NCBI RefSeq assembly: GCF_033118175.1
Contig: NC_083693.1
Coordinates: forward strand, 23,404,481 to 23,468,480
Origin: Dama dama
Lineage: Eukaryota > Chordata > Mammalia > Artiodactyla > Cervidae
Reading direction: 5' to 3'
Length of the DNA: 64,000 nucleotides
The notes under the pieces: generated by a model
Databases searched by the model: none
What the model was told of the DNA's origin: nothing
Seen by the model: only the letters and a program-made list of their open reading frames with translations
Part shown: positions 45,650-55,832 of the stretch, in pieces
Position numbering within the stretch: position 1 is the first letter of the stretch
Layout of the letters: every line of letters starts with the position of its first letter
Translations under genes and position numbers: made by a program

Positions 45650-46440
45650 TGTAGGGAAGTGATTGGAGGAGGTCAGTGAGAGCTTGCAAGCATCTGTTGA
45701 CCTGCCAGCTAGACCCAGGCAATGGGAACCTCCTCTCCCCTTTCCTATCTTTGGAACATGCATTCTGCCCACCCCCCGTTTCCACAGTGGGAGCTGTATC
45801 AAGGACACCGCCTAGAGAGAGTAGGGTGGTGTTGAGACCAGCTACAGAGTATAAGTGACTGATCCCCATTAAGGCCTCTATGTCAACTTAAGATTCTGGG
45901 GGGTGAATGTGGAGACCTATTCACCTTGGGGCACCCAAGACAAGCCGCATAAGTAAGCGCGTTGTGTTCAGCTACACCCTGCAGGCTTGCAAGCCTGTGC
46001 TTGCCCAGTCTCAAGACCAAAGAGAGGGCCTGGAGACAGCAGCAGAGACATCAACGATTTATTGAACAGGGGGATCTTATACAAAAGGTGCTGGAGTCAT
46101 AGCCCATTGTGTGCGGCTGACAGGACAGAGCAGCAGTTTGAGGGAGAAGGAGGCTCCCATTTGGAGGGGGAATGGACATCAGGTGACTCGTGAGTTATAG
46201 GGACTCATTTAGGGACTCCATTATAGGGACTAAGCCCTATAATTAAGAAGATTGCATACGAGTGAAGCAGGGGCTGGTCAAGCTGGGGACATGTAGAGAG
46301 CAAAAATCCCCAGTCATTTTGAATAACCTAATCACACACCTTGCTTATTAAGTCTGCCACGTACCCATCTGGAGTGGTCTGCCTCTTTCTTTGGTCTGTC
46401 TGTGCCCCTGTGTACGGGCATGGAGAGATGACAGAAATCA
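45650..46440 (+). mobile_element. ERV LTR, same family as 52.7 and 57.9 kb LTRs
   Basis: Shares ordered blocks with the two LTRs of the provirus to the right: agacccaggcaatgggaac, the ttgagacca segment, gcctctatgtcaacttaag, then cttgcttattaagtctgcc with attaag at the poly-A position, and ctctttctttggtctgtctg. No adjoining viral genes are recognised, so it is probably a solo LTR. A second LTR sits inside it. Confidence 0.7.
45927..46336 (-). mobile_element. solo ERV LTR nested in LTR, 5-bp TSD
   Basis: 410 bp beginning TG (tggggcaccc) and ending CA (cctaatcaca). Flanked by cacct at 45922-45926 and 46337-46341. The reversed poly-A signal in caacgatttattgaacag (46052-46069) puts it on the minus strand. 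TG...CA ends with a 5-bp duplication are retroviral integration hallmarks. Confidence 0.8.
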
Positions 46441-46544
46441 ACAGAAGTTGCATCGCTAGAGGGATGGGATCAATACTTTCCTTCCAGGAGTAAGTGTAGA
46501 AGTGGAAGGCAGCATATGGTTTTTTCTGAGTTACACCATCCATC

Positions 46545-46625
46545 AGTACTTTCACTTTCCCTCCTTCCCCTCTCCCTCCCTACATCATTTTCTGTCTTCT
46601 TCCCTTCCTCCCTTCCTCTATCCAG
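46545..46625. repeat. pyrimidine-rich tract
   Basis: About 80 bp of CCCT/CTTCC-type sequence, a degraded simple repeat. Confidence 0.8.
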
Positions 46626-46749
46626 CCATTCATTTATTTAGTCATTCAATGAAAACTTCTTTAGTTACAAGTATTATGCTAAGTTCCCAGGATACAAATA
46701 GTGATTAACCTGGATGAAGTAGGTGAGAGCTTGAGGCGATTCCAGGACA

Positions 46750-47725
46750 GGTGTGCTCAACCTTGGCAGCGGGTTGGAATCACTTCAGTCAGTTCAGTTC
46801 AGTTGATCAGTTGTGTCCGACTCTTTGCAACCCCATGGACTGCAGCACACCAGGCCTCCCTGTACATCACCAATTCCTGGAGCTTGCTCAGACTCATGTT
46901 CATCGAGTTGGTGATACCATCCAACCATCTCATCCTCTGCCGTCCCCTTCTCCTCCTGCCTTCAATCTTTCCCAGCATAAGGGTCTTTTCCAATGAATCA
47001 GTCCTTCGCAATAGGCTGCCAAAGGATTGGACTTTCAGCTTCAGCATCAGTCCTTCCAATGAATATTCAGGACTGATCTCCTTTAGGATGGACTATTTGG
47101 ATCTCCTTGCAATCCCAGGGACTCGTAAGAGACTTCTCCAACACCACACTTCAAAAGCATCAATTCTTCGGTGCTTAGCTTTCTTTATAGCCATACATGA
47201 CTACTGGAAAAACCATAGCTTTGACTATACAGACCTTTGTTGGCAAAGTAATGTCTCTGCTTTTTAATATGCTGTCTAGGTTGGCCATAACTTTCCTTCC
47301 AAGGAGTAAGCGTCTTTTAATTTCATGGCTGCAGTCACCATCTGCAGTGATTTTGGAGCCCCCGAAAATAAAGTCTGTCACTGTTTCCATTGTTTCCCCA
47401 TTTATTTGCCTTGAAGTGATGGGACCAGATGCCATGATCTTAGTTTTCTGAATGTTGAGTTTTAAGTCAACTTTTTCACTCTCTCCTCTTTCACGTTCAT
47501 CAAGAGGCTCTTTAGTTCTTCTTAGCTTTCTGCCATAAGGGTGGTGTCATCTGTGTATCTGGGGGTTATTGGAATCACTTGGGGAGCTTCAAAAATTGCT
47601 GATGCCTGGATCCACCACCAGAGGTTCTAATTTAGTTGCTGTGGGAAGGAGTGAAGACTCAGTATCATCTCCATTTGAGTGCTCCCCATTTGATTCTAAT
47701 TTGCAGCCAAGGATGCAAATTAGGA
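46750..47725 (+). mobile_element. MER5-type hAT element, split by BovB
   Basis: gtgctcaaccttggcagcg and ggaatcactt before, then ggggagcttcaaaaattgct, ggttctaatttagttgctg and gattctaatttgcagccaa after BovB follow a MER5-type consensus order. Confidence 0.75.
46786..47568 (-). mobile_element. BovB 3' fragment with 12-bp TSD
   Basis: 783 bp on the minus strand, truncated just past the RT active site, which reads YTDD (both Asp codons kept; near 47545-47558). Perfect direct repeat ttggaatcactt at 46774-46785 and 47569-47580. Frames are broken in several places. Confidence 0.95.
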
Positions 47726-48046
47726 GGAGTGTGCTTTTAAACTCACACTGCTTTAGGAGGAGTGTGAGTTTGCTGGACAGATAAGGGGAGAGAAGATGGT
47801 TCAGAGATAAACATGCAGAGGCACGAAAAACACCCTAGAGCAAGTTGTTGTCTTCAGGGAGTAACAAAGAGTAGACAGAGATGGAAAGCAAAGGATGAGC
47901 TGGGGCACAGGAGCTGGGGACAGGACTTCTGTAAGGGGTGAGAACAAGGTGCGGGAGAGAGCACAGGCTGGTTAATCCTCTAAGCTGGGAAGGTTTGGGA
48001 AAACTGCTTAGAGAAGTTTGGAGTTAATTCCCTCCCATGAAACACA
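47726..48046. other. unannotated DNA
   Basis: Purine-rich unique sequence. Nothing recognised. Confidence 0.45.
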
Positions 48047-48275
48047 GGGCTTCCCAGGTGGCGCTAGTGGTAAAGAATCTGCCTGCCAATGCAGGACACA
48101 GCAGAGACTTGGGTTTGATCCCTAGGTCGGGAAGATCCCCTGGAGGAGGGCATGGCAACCCACTCCAGTATTTTTGCCTGGAGAATCCCATGGACAGAGG
48201 AGCCTGGTGGGCTACAGTCCATAGGGTTGCACAGTCAGACACAACTAAAGCGACTTAACACACACGTGTGCTTGA
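48047..48275 (+). mobile_element. Bov-tA SINE
   Basis: Head agggcttcccaggtggcgc, Bov-A core, and tail aaagcgacttaacacacac. Confidence 0.93.
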
Positions 48276-48445
48276 AGGACTGCTAGGATTTAACAGGTGG
48301 ACATGGGATAAAGTCTCTCCAGGTAGAAAAGAAAGACAGAACAAGTGGGAGAAAACTGCAATATGTCCGGTAGAGGTAGAGGCTTGAGCTTCCAGGTCAG
48401 AAAGGGGGGTGACATGGTGAATTAGAAAATTAAAGTTAGCTCACA

Positions 48446-48607
48446 AAGGACTTCCCTTGTGGTCTAGTGGCTAAGATTCAGAGCTCCCAATCCAGGGGAC
48501 CCAGGTTTAATCCCTGGTTAGGGAACTAGGTCCCTCACGCAGTAACTAAAGATTGAAGACCTTCATGTGCTGAAACCAAGGCTCAGTGAAGTCTATATAT
48601 ATATATT
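48446..48607 (+). mobile_element. CHR-type SINE, short form, 15-bp TSD
   Basis: ggacttcccttgtggtctag head and tttaatccctggttaggg, ending in a (TA)n tail. Direct repeats taaagttag[c/a]tcaca at 48431-48445 and 48608-48622. Confidence 0.93.
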
Positions 48608-48622
48608 TAAAGTTAGATCACA

Positions 48623-50190
48623 GGCTGAGGATTTTGGAGTTTACCCTTAAGACTGTGGACAACTATGGAACTTTAGTCTTTGGAGGAGGGGAACGCCAAG
48701 GTGAGGTCTGAGGTTTAGAACTCCAAGGCAGTGTGGGAGGAAGGCGGTGGGTGGAAGAGCCTGAAATGGGGCTAATGGATAATTTCTAGGCGGTAGGATT
48801 TGCGTGTCTCCAACATGGTTAATGGGCGCATTAGTTTAGTCTAAATGAGTGAGAGACATTTTCTTACCCTTTAAAACTCAGAAGCTGATTTAAGTGAGGA
48901 GTCATTTCAAAGATCAATTTTGAAATTGTTGTTGGTAGAAAGCAGCTTGTGGGGGTGGAGATGAGGGCGACAGGGTAGAAACAGGCTTGGGTTTTTATGA
49001 AAAATCCTGCTGCCTGACGACATGGAGCAGTTCCACAGAGGATGAACCCTGTCACTTCTGGGTTACCTGTTCCAGCAGGGCAGGGCTCTGCTCCGTTCCT
49101 GCTGGGGCTGGGCATCGAGCAGACGCCCTGACATAGCTACCTGACCCCCAGAAACCCCTCAAAGTGGAAAGCAAGGACCTTTACAGACTTGGAAATTTAG
49201 AGAAAGAGCAAAGGGGAAGTGGCTTAGCCTTCCCCCTCAGTCCATGGACACTGAGACCCTGTACTTGCAGATGAATGCCTGCTCGCTGCTAAGCCATTCC
49301 GAGCAGGAAAGGAGCCCTTCAAAATGTACACCCGCAGTGGTGGGGATGCACGGTGTCTGGAAGTCAGCTGCTGAGCACGGGGCTGACATTTTCTAGAAGA
49401 CGCCCTTGCAAATGAGTTGGCTGTTAAAATGCTGAAATGCTTTCTTAGGAACTGGAAAGTTGTGGCTGCTGCCTAAATGCCCTTGTGTTGTTTGGTTGCC
49501 TCACCCCTTCCCTGGGCTCCCGTTGGACACCCAGAGCTCCCTATGGTCTGGGAACTAAAGGATCAGTGGGCCTGACACCGCAGGGGCTCCGTGCTCCTCG
49601 TCTCGAATGTTTCCTGTTACTGGTTGTGTACTGAGTATTACGCCGTGTGTGAGGGCAGGGGCCTCTCCTGACATGCTTGTGTTTGCTCCTTGGTCCTCAG
49701 CTGGATGGGAGCTGTCTTTGAAGCCCGGTGCTGACTCACGCCCAGCCTCCCTCACCTCCTCTCCTGGGAACCTGCGCTCTGCCCCATCCCCACCCCCCTT
49801 CCTGTATCCCTCACTGCTGACTAGGATCCTGCTGTGAGTTTAGTGGACCACCCTTCTCCAAGCTTCACTACCAGATACACCCACTGTGTATATGCACTGA
49901 TTCTGTGTTGTCACAGATCTGAAGTGTGGTGGGGGGCCTGGTTAGCACTGCCTCCGAACTTCCTTCCCCAGGCCTCCTGGACTTTGGTCTCCTGGTAGAC
50001 CCCCCATCCAGGCCCTGAGTAAAATCAGGCCTAGCCCGGCAGCCAAGCATCTCTGAGTGAGCACAGGTGCAGTGTCATAGAGGGTCTCGGGTCTCTGCAG
50101 ATCCTCCCTCAGCGTTGAGGACTGGTCCTTTGCTTGATGAAAATGGGGGTGGGCAAGGTGAGAGCCAAGGCTCTGGGTGGCTTATGTTAT
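48623..50190. other. repeat-poor unique stretch
   Basis: About 1.6 kb with no repeat I recognise. Frames at 49555-49837 on both strands are compositional. No gene supported. Confidence 0.45.
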
Positions 50191-50276
50191 CCTTACCGTG
50201 GTCCAGACAGGACTGTGAGCACTTTATAATTGAACCCTCCTAACATTTCTATGACGTTATTACTACTGTTCCTGTT

Positions 50277-50795
50277 TTTGGTTGTGGAAGTATAATTGTG
50301 TTAATTTCTGCGGTACAGCAAAGTGGATCCACTGTGTGTATGCATGTACCCCCGCCCCTCTGAGCCTCCTTCCCATCCCACCCTCTGGGTCATCGCTGAG
50401 CACCCTGTGACACACAGCAGCTTCCCGCTAGCTGTCTATCTGACACATGGCAGAGTGCATATCGGAGAAGGCAATGGCACCCCACTCCAGTACTCTTGCC
50501 TGGAGAATCCCAGGGACGGGGGAGCCCAGTGGGCTGCCGTCTATGGGGTCGCACAGAGTCGGACACGACTGAAGTGGCTTAGGAGCAGCAGTGTATATAT
50601 GTCAGTGATACTCTCTCAATTCGTCCCACTCTCTCCTTCCCCCACACCCCCATCCACAACTCCACTCTTTAAGTCTGCATCTGTATTCCTGCCCTGCAGG
50701 TAGTTTCAAGAGGACCTCTTTTCTAGGTTCCCTATATATCTGTGCTCATATTTGTTTTTCTCTTTCTGACTTACTTCACTCTGTCTAACAGTCTG
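50277..50795 (-). mobile_element. L1 3'-end fragment inside MIR
   Basis: gtgttaatttctgcggtaca, gacacacagcagcttcccgc and tgacttacttcactctgtc are reverse L1 3' UTR. Interrupted at 50464 by Bov-A. Confidence 0.8.
50464..50585 (+). mobile_element. Bov-A monomer SINE
   Basis: Starts cggagaaggcaatggcacc and ends gaagtggcttaggagcagc. Flanks agtgcatat and agtgtatat look like a diverged target duplication of L1 sequence. Confidence 0.9.
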
Positions 50796-50992
50796 TGTGT
50801 GTGTGCTAGTTGCTAGTCTTTTTGCGACCCTCAAGGACTGTAGCCCGCCAGTCCATGGGATTCTTTAGCCAAGAATACTGGAGTGGATTGCCATTCCCTC
50901 CTCCAGGAGATCTTCCTGGCCCAGGGATCGAACCTGGGTCTTCTGCGTTACAGGCAGATTTTTTATCATCTGAGCCATCAGGGAAGCCCCTG
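50796..50992 (-). mobile_element. Bov-tA SINE
   Basis: Reverse, with a (GT)n tail at left and head ending gccatcagggaagcccc. It lies at the L1-MIR junction. Confidence 0.92.
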
Positions 50993-51130
50993 ACCGTCTA
51001 TTCTATTTTATTCATGAGAAAATTGAGACACAGAGAGGTGAAGTAAATAGCCCAAGAACATAGCTATTTAATGGTGGACCCAGAATTTGAATCCAGTTAG
51101 TGTTGAGAATCAGGGCTCTTAACTATTATG

Positions 51131-52098
51131 CTTGGCTGGTTGCAGCCAGTATACGTTGGATTTCTGAAAAAGTTTGTACTTTCCCGAGGTGGCTGGCTGC
51201 CGCTGCTGCTTCTTCAGGCCGGGAATGCCGACGGGAGGTGGAAGGTGGAGCCATCATCTTATGCCTTAAAGGTGGGAAGTGTGAGGAATAAAAGCCACAC
51301 AATAAGGATGATGAAGCCTGGGACAGTGATTACGTCGTGGACTGCTGTACCACTTTGGACAGCTTCCTCTGGGCTCCTTCTTTATTAGGGAAAGATACCT
51401 ATTTGGTTAAACCACTGTGGTTGGGTTTCTGTAGTTGAAGGATGAGCCCTAACTGGTGCACTAGCCCTAGCCTCTGGCAAGCAGGGCTGTTTCTGGGCTC
51501 ACTTATAACAAGCTTTTCCAGGACACAGCCTGCTTCAGGCTCACACCCATATGGCTGGGAAGTGGCCACTTCAGCCACCCAGCTGCAGCACTGCCTATCC
51601 ACACAGTGAGCAGAGAGGCTTCAAGCATCATCACAGCCTTTCCCGAACTCACTTCACCCTGGCCATCGGTGTCAGTGATGAAGAGAATCACTTAGACCTC
51701 TCTGACACGGCCAGGAAGGTTCTGGCTCCATTCTCTCTGCCTTCCTGGCTGTGAGCTGTATGGTGTGGGGAGGGCCTGTTTTGAGTAAGATGGGGATGGA
51801 TGTAGATGACCAGAGAGGACTCGGGAACACTGGCCCTACAGAACCTTGGCTAGGAAAATATATAAAATACCTTCAAACTTTGTCTCCCAATTGCCTAGGG
51901 TGATGCTTAGCATATAGAGCTGCTCAGTGTATTTTATTCATTCATTTCTTTAAATTTCAGGGTGGAGGAGGGGAAAGGCATTCATACATGGGCATGTTAA
52001 CCAAAACAAATAACACGCCAAGAGGAAAGTATAAAATCTCTCCCACTTCTGATTCTTCTTCTCTTACTTTCAAAACTTTTATCTCTTCAGAAATAATC
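51131..52098. other. unannotated DNA, old repeat traces
   Basis: About 51140-51440 has features of an ancient LTR-like repeat (gtggttgggtttctgtagtt near its end) but the family is unresolved. The rest is unique, no gene. Confidence 0.4.
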
Positions 52099-52399
52099 CA
52101 TGTTGTTGTTCAGTTGCTCAGTCACATCTGACTCTTTGAGACCCTATGAACTGCAGCACGCCAGGCTTCCCTATCCTTCACTATCACTGAGTTTGCTCAA
52201 ACTCATGTCCGTTGAGTCAGTGATGCCATCCAGCCATCTCATCCTTTGTCACCTCCTTCTCCTCCTACACTCAGTCTTTCCCAGAATCAGGGTCTTTTGC
52301 AAAGAGTCGATTCTTCACGTCATGTGGCCAAAGTATTGGAGCTTCAGCATTAGTCCTTCCAATGAATATTCAGAGTTGATTTCCTTTAGGATTGACTGA
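52099..52399 (-). mobile_element. BovB 3' fragment
   Basis: ttgctcagtcacatctgac tail at left to ttcctttaggattgactg. Diverged, no open frame of note. Confidence 0.92.
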
Positions 52400-52725
52400 C
52401 CCATGAATATATGTTTAATCAGACTAGAAGAGGCCTTGCTAGCCAACAACCCAAATAATAGTGGCTCAGAAATTAAAAACAAACAATGCTACATATCCAT
52501 GTTGGTTTGGTACAGGGCTCTGATCCCCAAAGATATCAGTCATTATGCCAGAGGGAAAGGGAGAAATAGAGTGTCTTGCATTGGCAATTAGATGCTCTAG
52601 TCTGCAAGTGGCATGCACCACTTTCACTCAAAACTCATCGGCCAGAATGAGTCACGGGGCCCCTCTCGAGCTACAGTGGAGTCAGGATGTCCAACCAACC
52701 AAGTGCTCAGGAGGGGGAAGTTGAA
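52400..52725. other. old repeat trace
   Basis: aataatagtggctcagaaat, acagggctctgatcccca and catcggccagaatgagtcac resemble a mammalian-wide repeat I cannot name. Confidence 0.35.
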
Positions 52726-53451
52726 GGTTTTCAAGAGGGTGTGGCCGCCAGTTGACCTGAAAGCTAGGCCTGGGCAGCTGTAGGCTTCTCACCCGCTTGC
52801 TTGATTTTAGAGCTTGCATTCCACTTGCCTTCCCTGTACAAGAAACTACCCTAGGACACAGTCTTGAGACAGTGAGGTGCAGTTGAGACCATCTGGGTGG
52901 TATACGTGACTGAACTTAGTTAAAGCCTCTATATAAATTTTAAGACTCTGGGCTTCCCTGGTGGTTCAGTGGTAAAGAAGCCACCTGCCAATGTAGGAGA
53001 CATGGGTTCGATTCCTGGTCCTGGAAGATCCCATACACCGTAGAGCAGCTAAGCCTGCACCCCACAATGACTGAGCCAGTGCTCCAGAGCTGGGGAAACA
53101 CAGCTACTGAATGCACTACTGTGCTATAGCTACGGAAGTCTACACACTCTAGAGCCTTTGCCCCACAACAAGAGAAGCAACCGCAGTGAGAAGCCCACAC
53201 ACCGCAACCAGAGAAAATCCTGCACAGCAGGGAAGACCCAGCACAGCCAAAAATAAATAAATAAAATTAAAAGAAGATTCTGCTGGGTGGTGTGGAGATC
53301 TAACTCTATTGCAGCTTCGAAGACATGCTTGTAGGTACTCTCCCTTGCTTATTAAACCTTCCACCTACGAGTCTTGATCAGTCTGCCTCACTCTTTGGTC
53401 TCTCCTTGATTCCCATATACAGGAGTCAACTCTAAAAGGTGTAAACTAACA
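52726..53451 (+). mobile_element. ERV LTR, 5' copy
   Basis: Shares ordered blocks with the LTRs at 45.65 and 57.85 kb: aggacacagtcttgagacag, ttgagaccatctgggtgg, agcctctatataaatttta, and after the SINE cttgcttattaaaccttcc (poly-A signal attaaa) and ctttggtctctccttga. Ends ctaaca just before the PBS-like tract. The left edge is approximate. Confidence 0.7.
52951..53273 (+). mobile_element. CHR-type SINE in LTR, 9-bp TSD
   Basis: ggcttccctggtggttcag head, long CHR body (agagaagcaaccgcagtgag) and an (AAAT)n-like tail. Direct repeats aaga[c/t]tctg at 52942-52950 and 53274-53282. The other two family LTRs read without the SINE at this point. Confidence 0.93.
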
Positions 53452-53475
53452 ATTGGCGAGCCAACCACGAGACCA
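53452..53475 (+). other. primer-binding-site-like tract
   Basis: Immediately after the LTR end comes attggcgagccaaccacgag. A TGG start next to an LTR end is the position and form expected of a tRNA primer site. Which tRNA is not clear from the sequence. Confidence 0.45.
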
Positions 53476-53571
53476 AAGAGATGGGTCTGAGGGAAGAGGT
53501 ATCTGTGGGGGAAATCCCTAGTTAGATGCTTCTAGACCACTACATGAATAGAGGATGCTCTGAAAACTGCT

Positions 53572-53688
53572 TTTGTGTGTGTGTGTGCGTGTGTGTGTGT
53601 GTGTGCGCGCGCGCGCGTGTGTGTGCGTGTGCGTGCGCACGTGTGTGCGTGCATGCGTGTGTGTGTGTGTGTGTGTGAGTCTTTGAGA
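53572..53688. repeat. (GT)n/(GC)n microsatellite
   Basis: About 117 bp of imperfect GT repeat with an embedded gcgcgcgcgcg run and GTGC phases. Alternating purine-pyrimidine throughout, so strong Z-DNA potential and likely length polymorphism. Confidence 0.95.
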
Positions 53689-53756
53689 AACTGTTTAGTG
53701 CACTGTGAGAAATAAGGGAAACAAATGGCTACTGTCAGCTGGCCATCCTTTCTTGA

Positions 53757-53912
53757 CTAGAGGCTGAAGCTCAAGTTAGAAAGTTGGGAGAACAGCTGAA
53801 GTCAGAGAAGAATATACAGTTGTCCCCTACTCTGTTAGCTTCAGGACTAACAGACAAGGCGGGAGAACAAAATAACAAGTTGGAGACATTCGCTTGCCAT
53901 TTTGCAGAGTGA
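53757..53912 (+). pseudogene. gag-like helical scrap of ERV
   Basis: A 51-codon open stretch ending at TGA 53910-53912, rich in Glu/Gln/Lys/Leu with leucines spaced as in an amphipathic helix. Its place shortly after the LTR and PBS suggests a gag remnant. No zinc knuckle or major homology region is seen, so this is inference. It could be non-coding. Confidence 0.3.
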
Positions 53913-53967
53913 GGTGGGCACAGGGCGTCATGGAGTAAGGTCTGAATACTTTCCGAGTACTTGTGAC

Positions 53968-54183
53968 AAAGGGCTTCCCTGGTGAAATCTGCCTGCCAAT
54001 GCAGGGGGCACGGGTTCAACCCCTGGGTCAGGAAGACCCCATGGAGAAAGGAATGACAACCCACTCCAGTATCTTTGTCTGGGAAATCCCATGGACAGAG
54101 GAGTGTGGTGGGCTACAATCCATGGGGTCTCAAAAGAGTCAAACATGACTTAGCAATTAAACAACAATAACAACAACAGCGAC
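53968..54183 (+). mobile_element. Bov-tA SINE with 9-bp TSD
   Basis: Head lacks part of the tRNA-like region (ttccctggtgaaatctgcc). The tail is aacaacaataacaacaac. Direct repeat acttgtgac at 53959-53967 and 54184-54192. Confidence 0.93.
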
Positions 54184-54192
54184 ACTTGTGAC

Positions 54193-55469
54193 CAAGTGTG
54201 ATTAAGATGTTAAGAGGCAGAATCGCTGGAAAAGTGAGGAGAATAAAGGGGATGATGTGGTGGTGATTGACAGTGAAATGAACAGTGTCCATGCTGTCCT
54301 ATCCCTCATGCAAAGGAACATTTTAAATAGCAGTTAGCCTAGACTTCTGATAATAGAGAAATATATGCACTAATATCCTAGGAGAAAACTTGCATTCTGT
54401 CTCTGATTCTTGAAGTTGTAAGTCTTATCACGTCTGAAATATACACAGCCTAAAAGATCATGAAAACAATGCCTACAGTTGCCTGAGAGGGAAGAAAAAA
54501 AAAGGAGGCTGTTTAAAATACTTAACTGCTCTAGAAGTTCCCTTGCCCCAAATCAGTCCAGAGCCTCCATAAGATTAGTGGTAAAGGACAAATACAAATC
54601 TTGAAAGTTTTCTCTACAAATATTATGAAAAGCTTTAGCCATGTGAGTAGGTTGTTCCATCTGCCAGAAACACATTGAATTCAACTGTTTCATAAACTAG
54701 TGACTTTTATATTATTTTACCTGAGTCACGGCTAAAGTTTTGAAATGAAAGTTATAGGGCTCTGTTTGTGTTTGTATGCTTATGTACTTGTATGGGTATA
54801 TGTGATGCATATGTGATATTTTTCTACCTTTGGAGGGTATTACCAAAATTACTTTGTAAGACTTCTATTTTATTGGTTTAAAGAAAAATAAGCTGTACTA
54901 TCAATACTGTGCTTATCTAAGGCTTATTACTTTCACATGCTAAAAGGAAAGAGGGTTTTTGGACTTTTGGTTTGTTCTTAATGAGATTGTGGAAGGCTTT
55001 TCTTTACTTTTTAAGTAATCTGCCTAGAAAACAAAGATTCTGTGTTTTATCAAAATAATTTCCTGTGTTTCTTGTTGACTTTATCAGGTTTTTGATTACT
55101 TAAAGAAAACAAGTCTCTTTATTAAAAGAGATAAGTTTTTTTCTAGAATTATGTAACTTTCTATTTTTGCCTTTGAAATCTTCAATTATTGTTCTGGTTA
55201 AATGAATGAATGATTAAATATTATTTCACAGTGACCTACTTAATCAATTGTTTTAAATCTTTTTGACATTTTTGACAAATCTCCACAAAATCAAATTCTA
55301 AATGAAGTCTCATTGACCTTTAACTAACTTTGGGATTTTCTAGAGGGTTCCTGAAGCATCACAAAAAATATATTCTCTCTTTTCATATGAGAGATATTAA
55401 ATTAATTAGGGTTATATGATACATCAAATTACATGGGAAGCACTGTCCAATAAGAAGTGATACTAAACT
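54193..55469. other. AT-rich ERV interior, unrecognised
   Basis: Between the gag-like and env-like scraps. No open frame or pol motif recognised. It may be a decayed non-coding interior or foreign DNA. Confidence 0.4.
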
Positions 55470-55725
55470 TTCTTTGGTTATTTTATGCAAATATAAATTC
55501 ACCCAGGATGACTTAAATGGTAGCCAGCAAAACCTATCCTCACTAAACACGGAAATGTTTCTAAAGAGCTGTCCTCCAACAATAGAATGGCCTTGGACAT
55601 TATTATTGCCTCGAGAAGAGGCTCTTGTGTCATTATCCAATCAAAATGTTGTGTGCTGGGACCTGAGGGGTTTGCTAATGTTCATTTTTATTAAGCCACG
55701 TAAAAACAGTGAACCCCCTGAGTAA
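55470..55725 (+). pseudogene. ERV env transmembrane-subunit remnant
   Basis: Remnant of the fusion subunit of a retroviral envelope. The frame at 55581-55655 holds Asn-Arg then Leu-Asp, a conserved gammaretroviral spacing, then Gly-Ser before a CX6CC motif (Cys codon 55626-55628, Cys-Cys 55647-55652). This is the pattern of the immunosuppressive-like and disulfide-loop region of class I env. The helical leucine-rich part just upstream (about 55510-55570) is in a different frame, so at least one frameshift separates them. A stop follows near 55695. Not functional. Confidence 0.7.
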
Positions 55726-55832
55726 TCAAACCCCCCAGCTTATGAAACTTAATAAGTGGTTCAGATCATGGGGCTCTTGGTAAAAAGAAATATTAATTAT
55801 TTGGGGAAGCATTATTTTCATCTGTGTTTTCT

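Larger units (their letters stand above)
50195..51130 (-). mobile_element. MIR SINE, split by L1 and SINEs
   Basis: gactgtgagcactttataat (50211-50230) and, 780 bp later, gagaaaattgagacacagag, gaatttgaatccagttagtg and gctcttaactattatgc are two parts of one reverse MIR. Confidence 0.75.

Noticed and set aside
55474..55725. 83-codon frame as a functional env gene
   Set aside because: It covers only part of the TM remnant. The CX6CC motif lies in another frame, and no signal peptide, surface subunit or membrane anchor is present.
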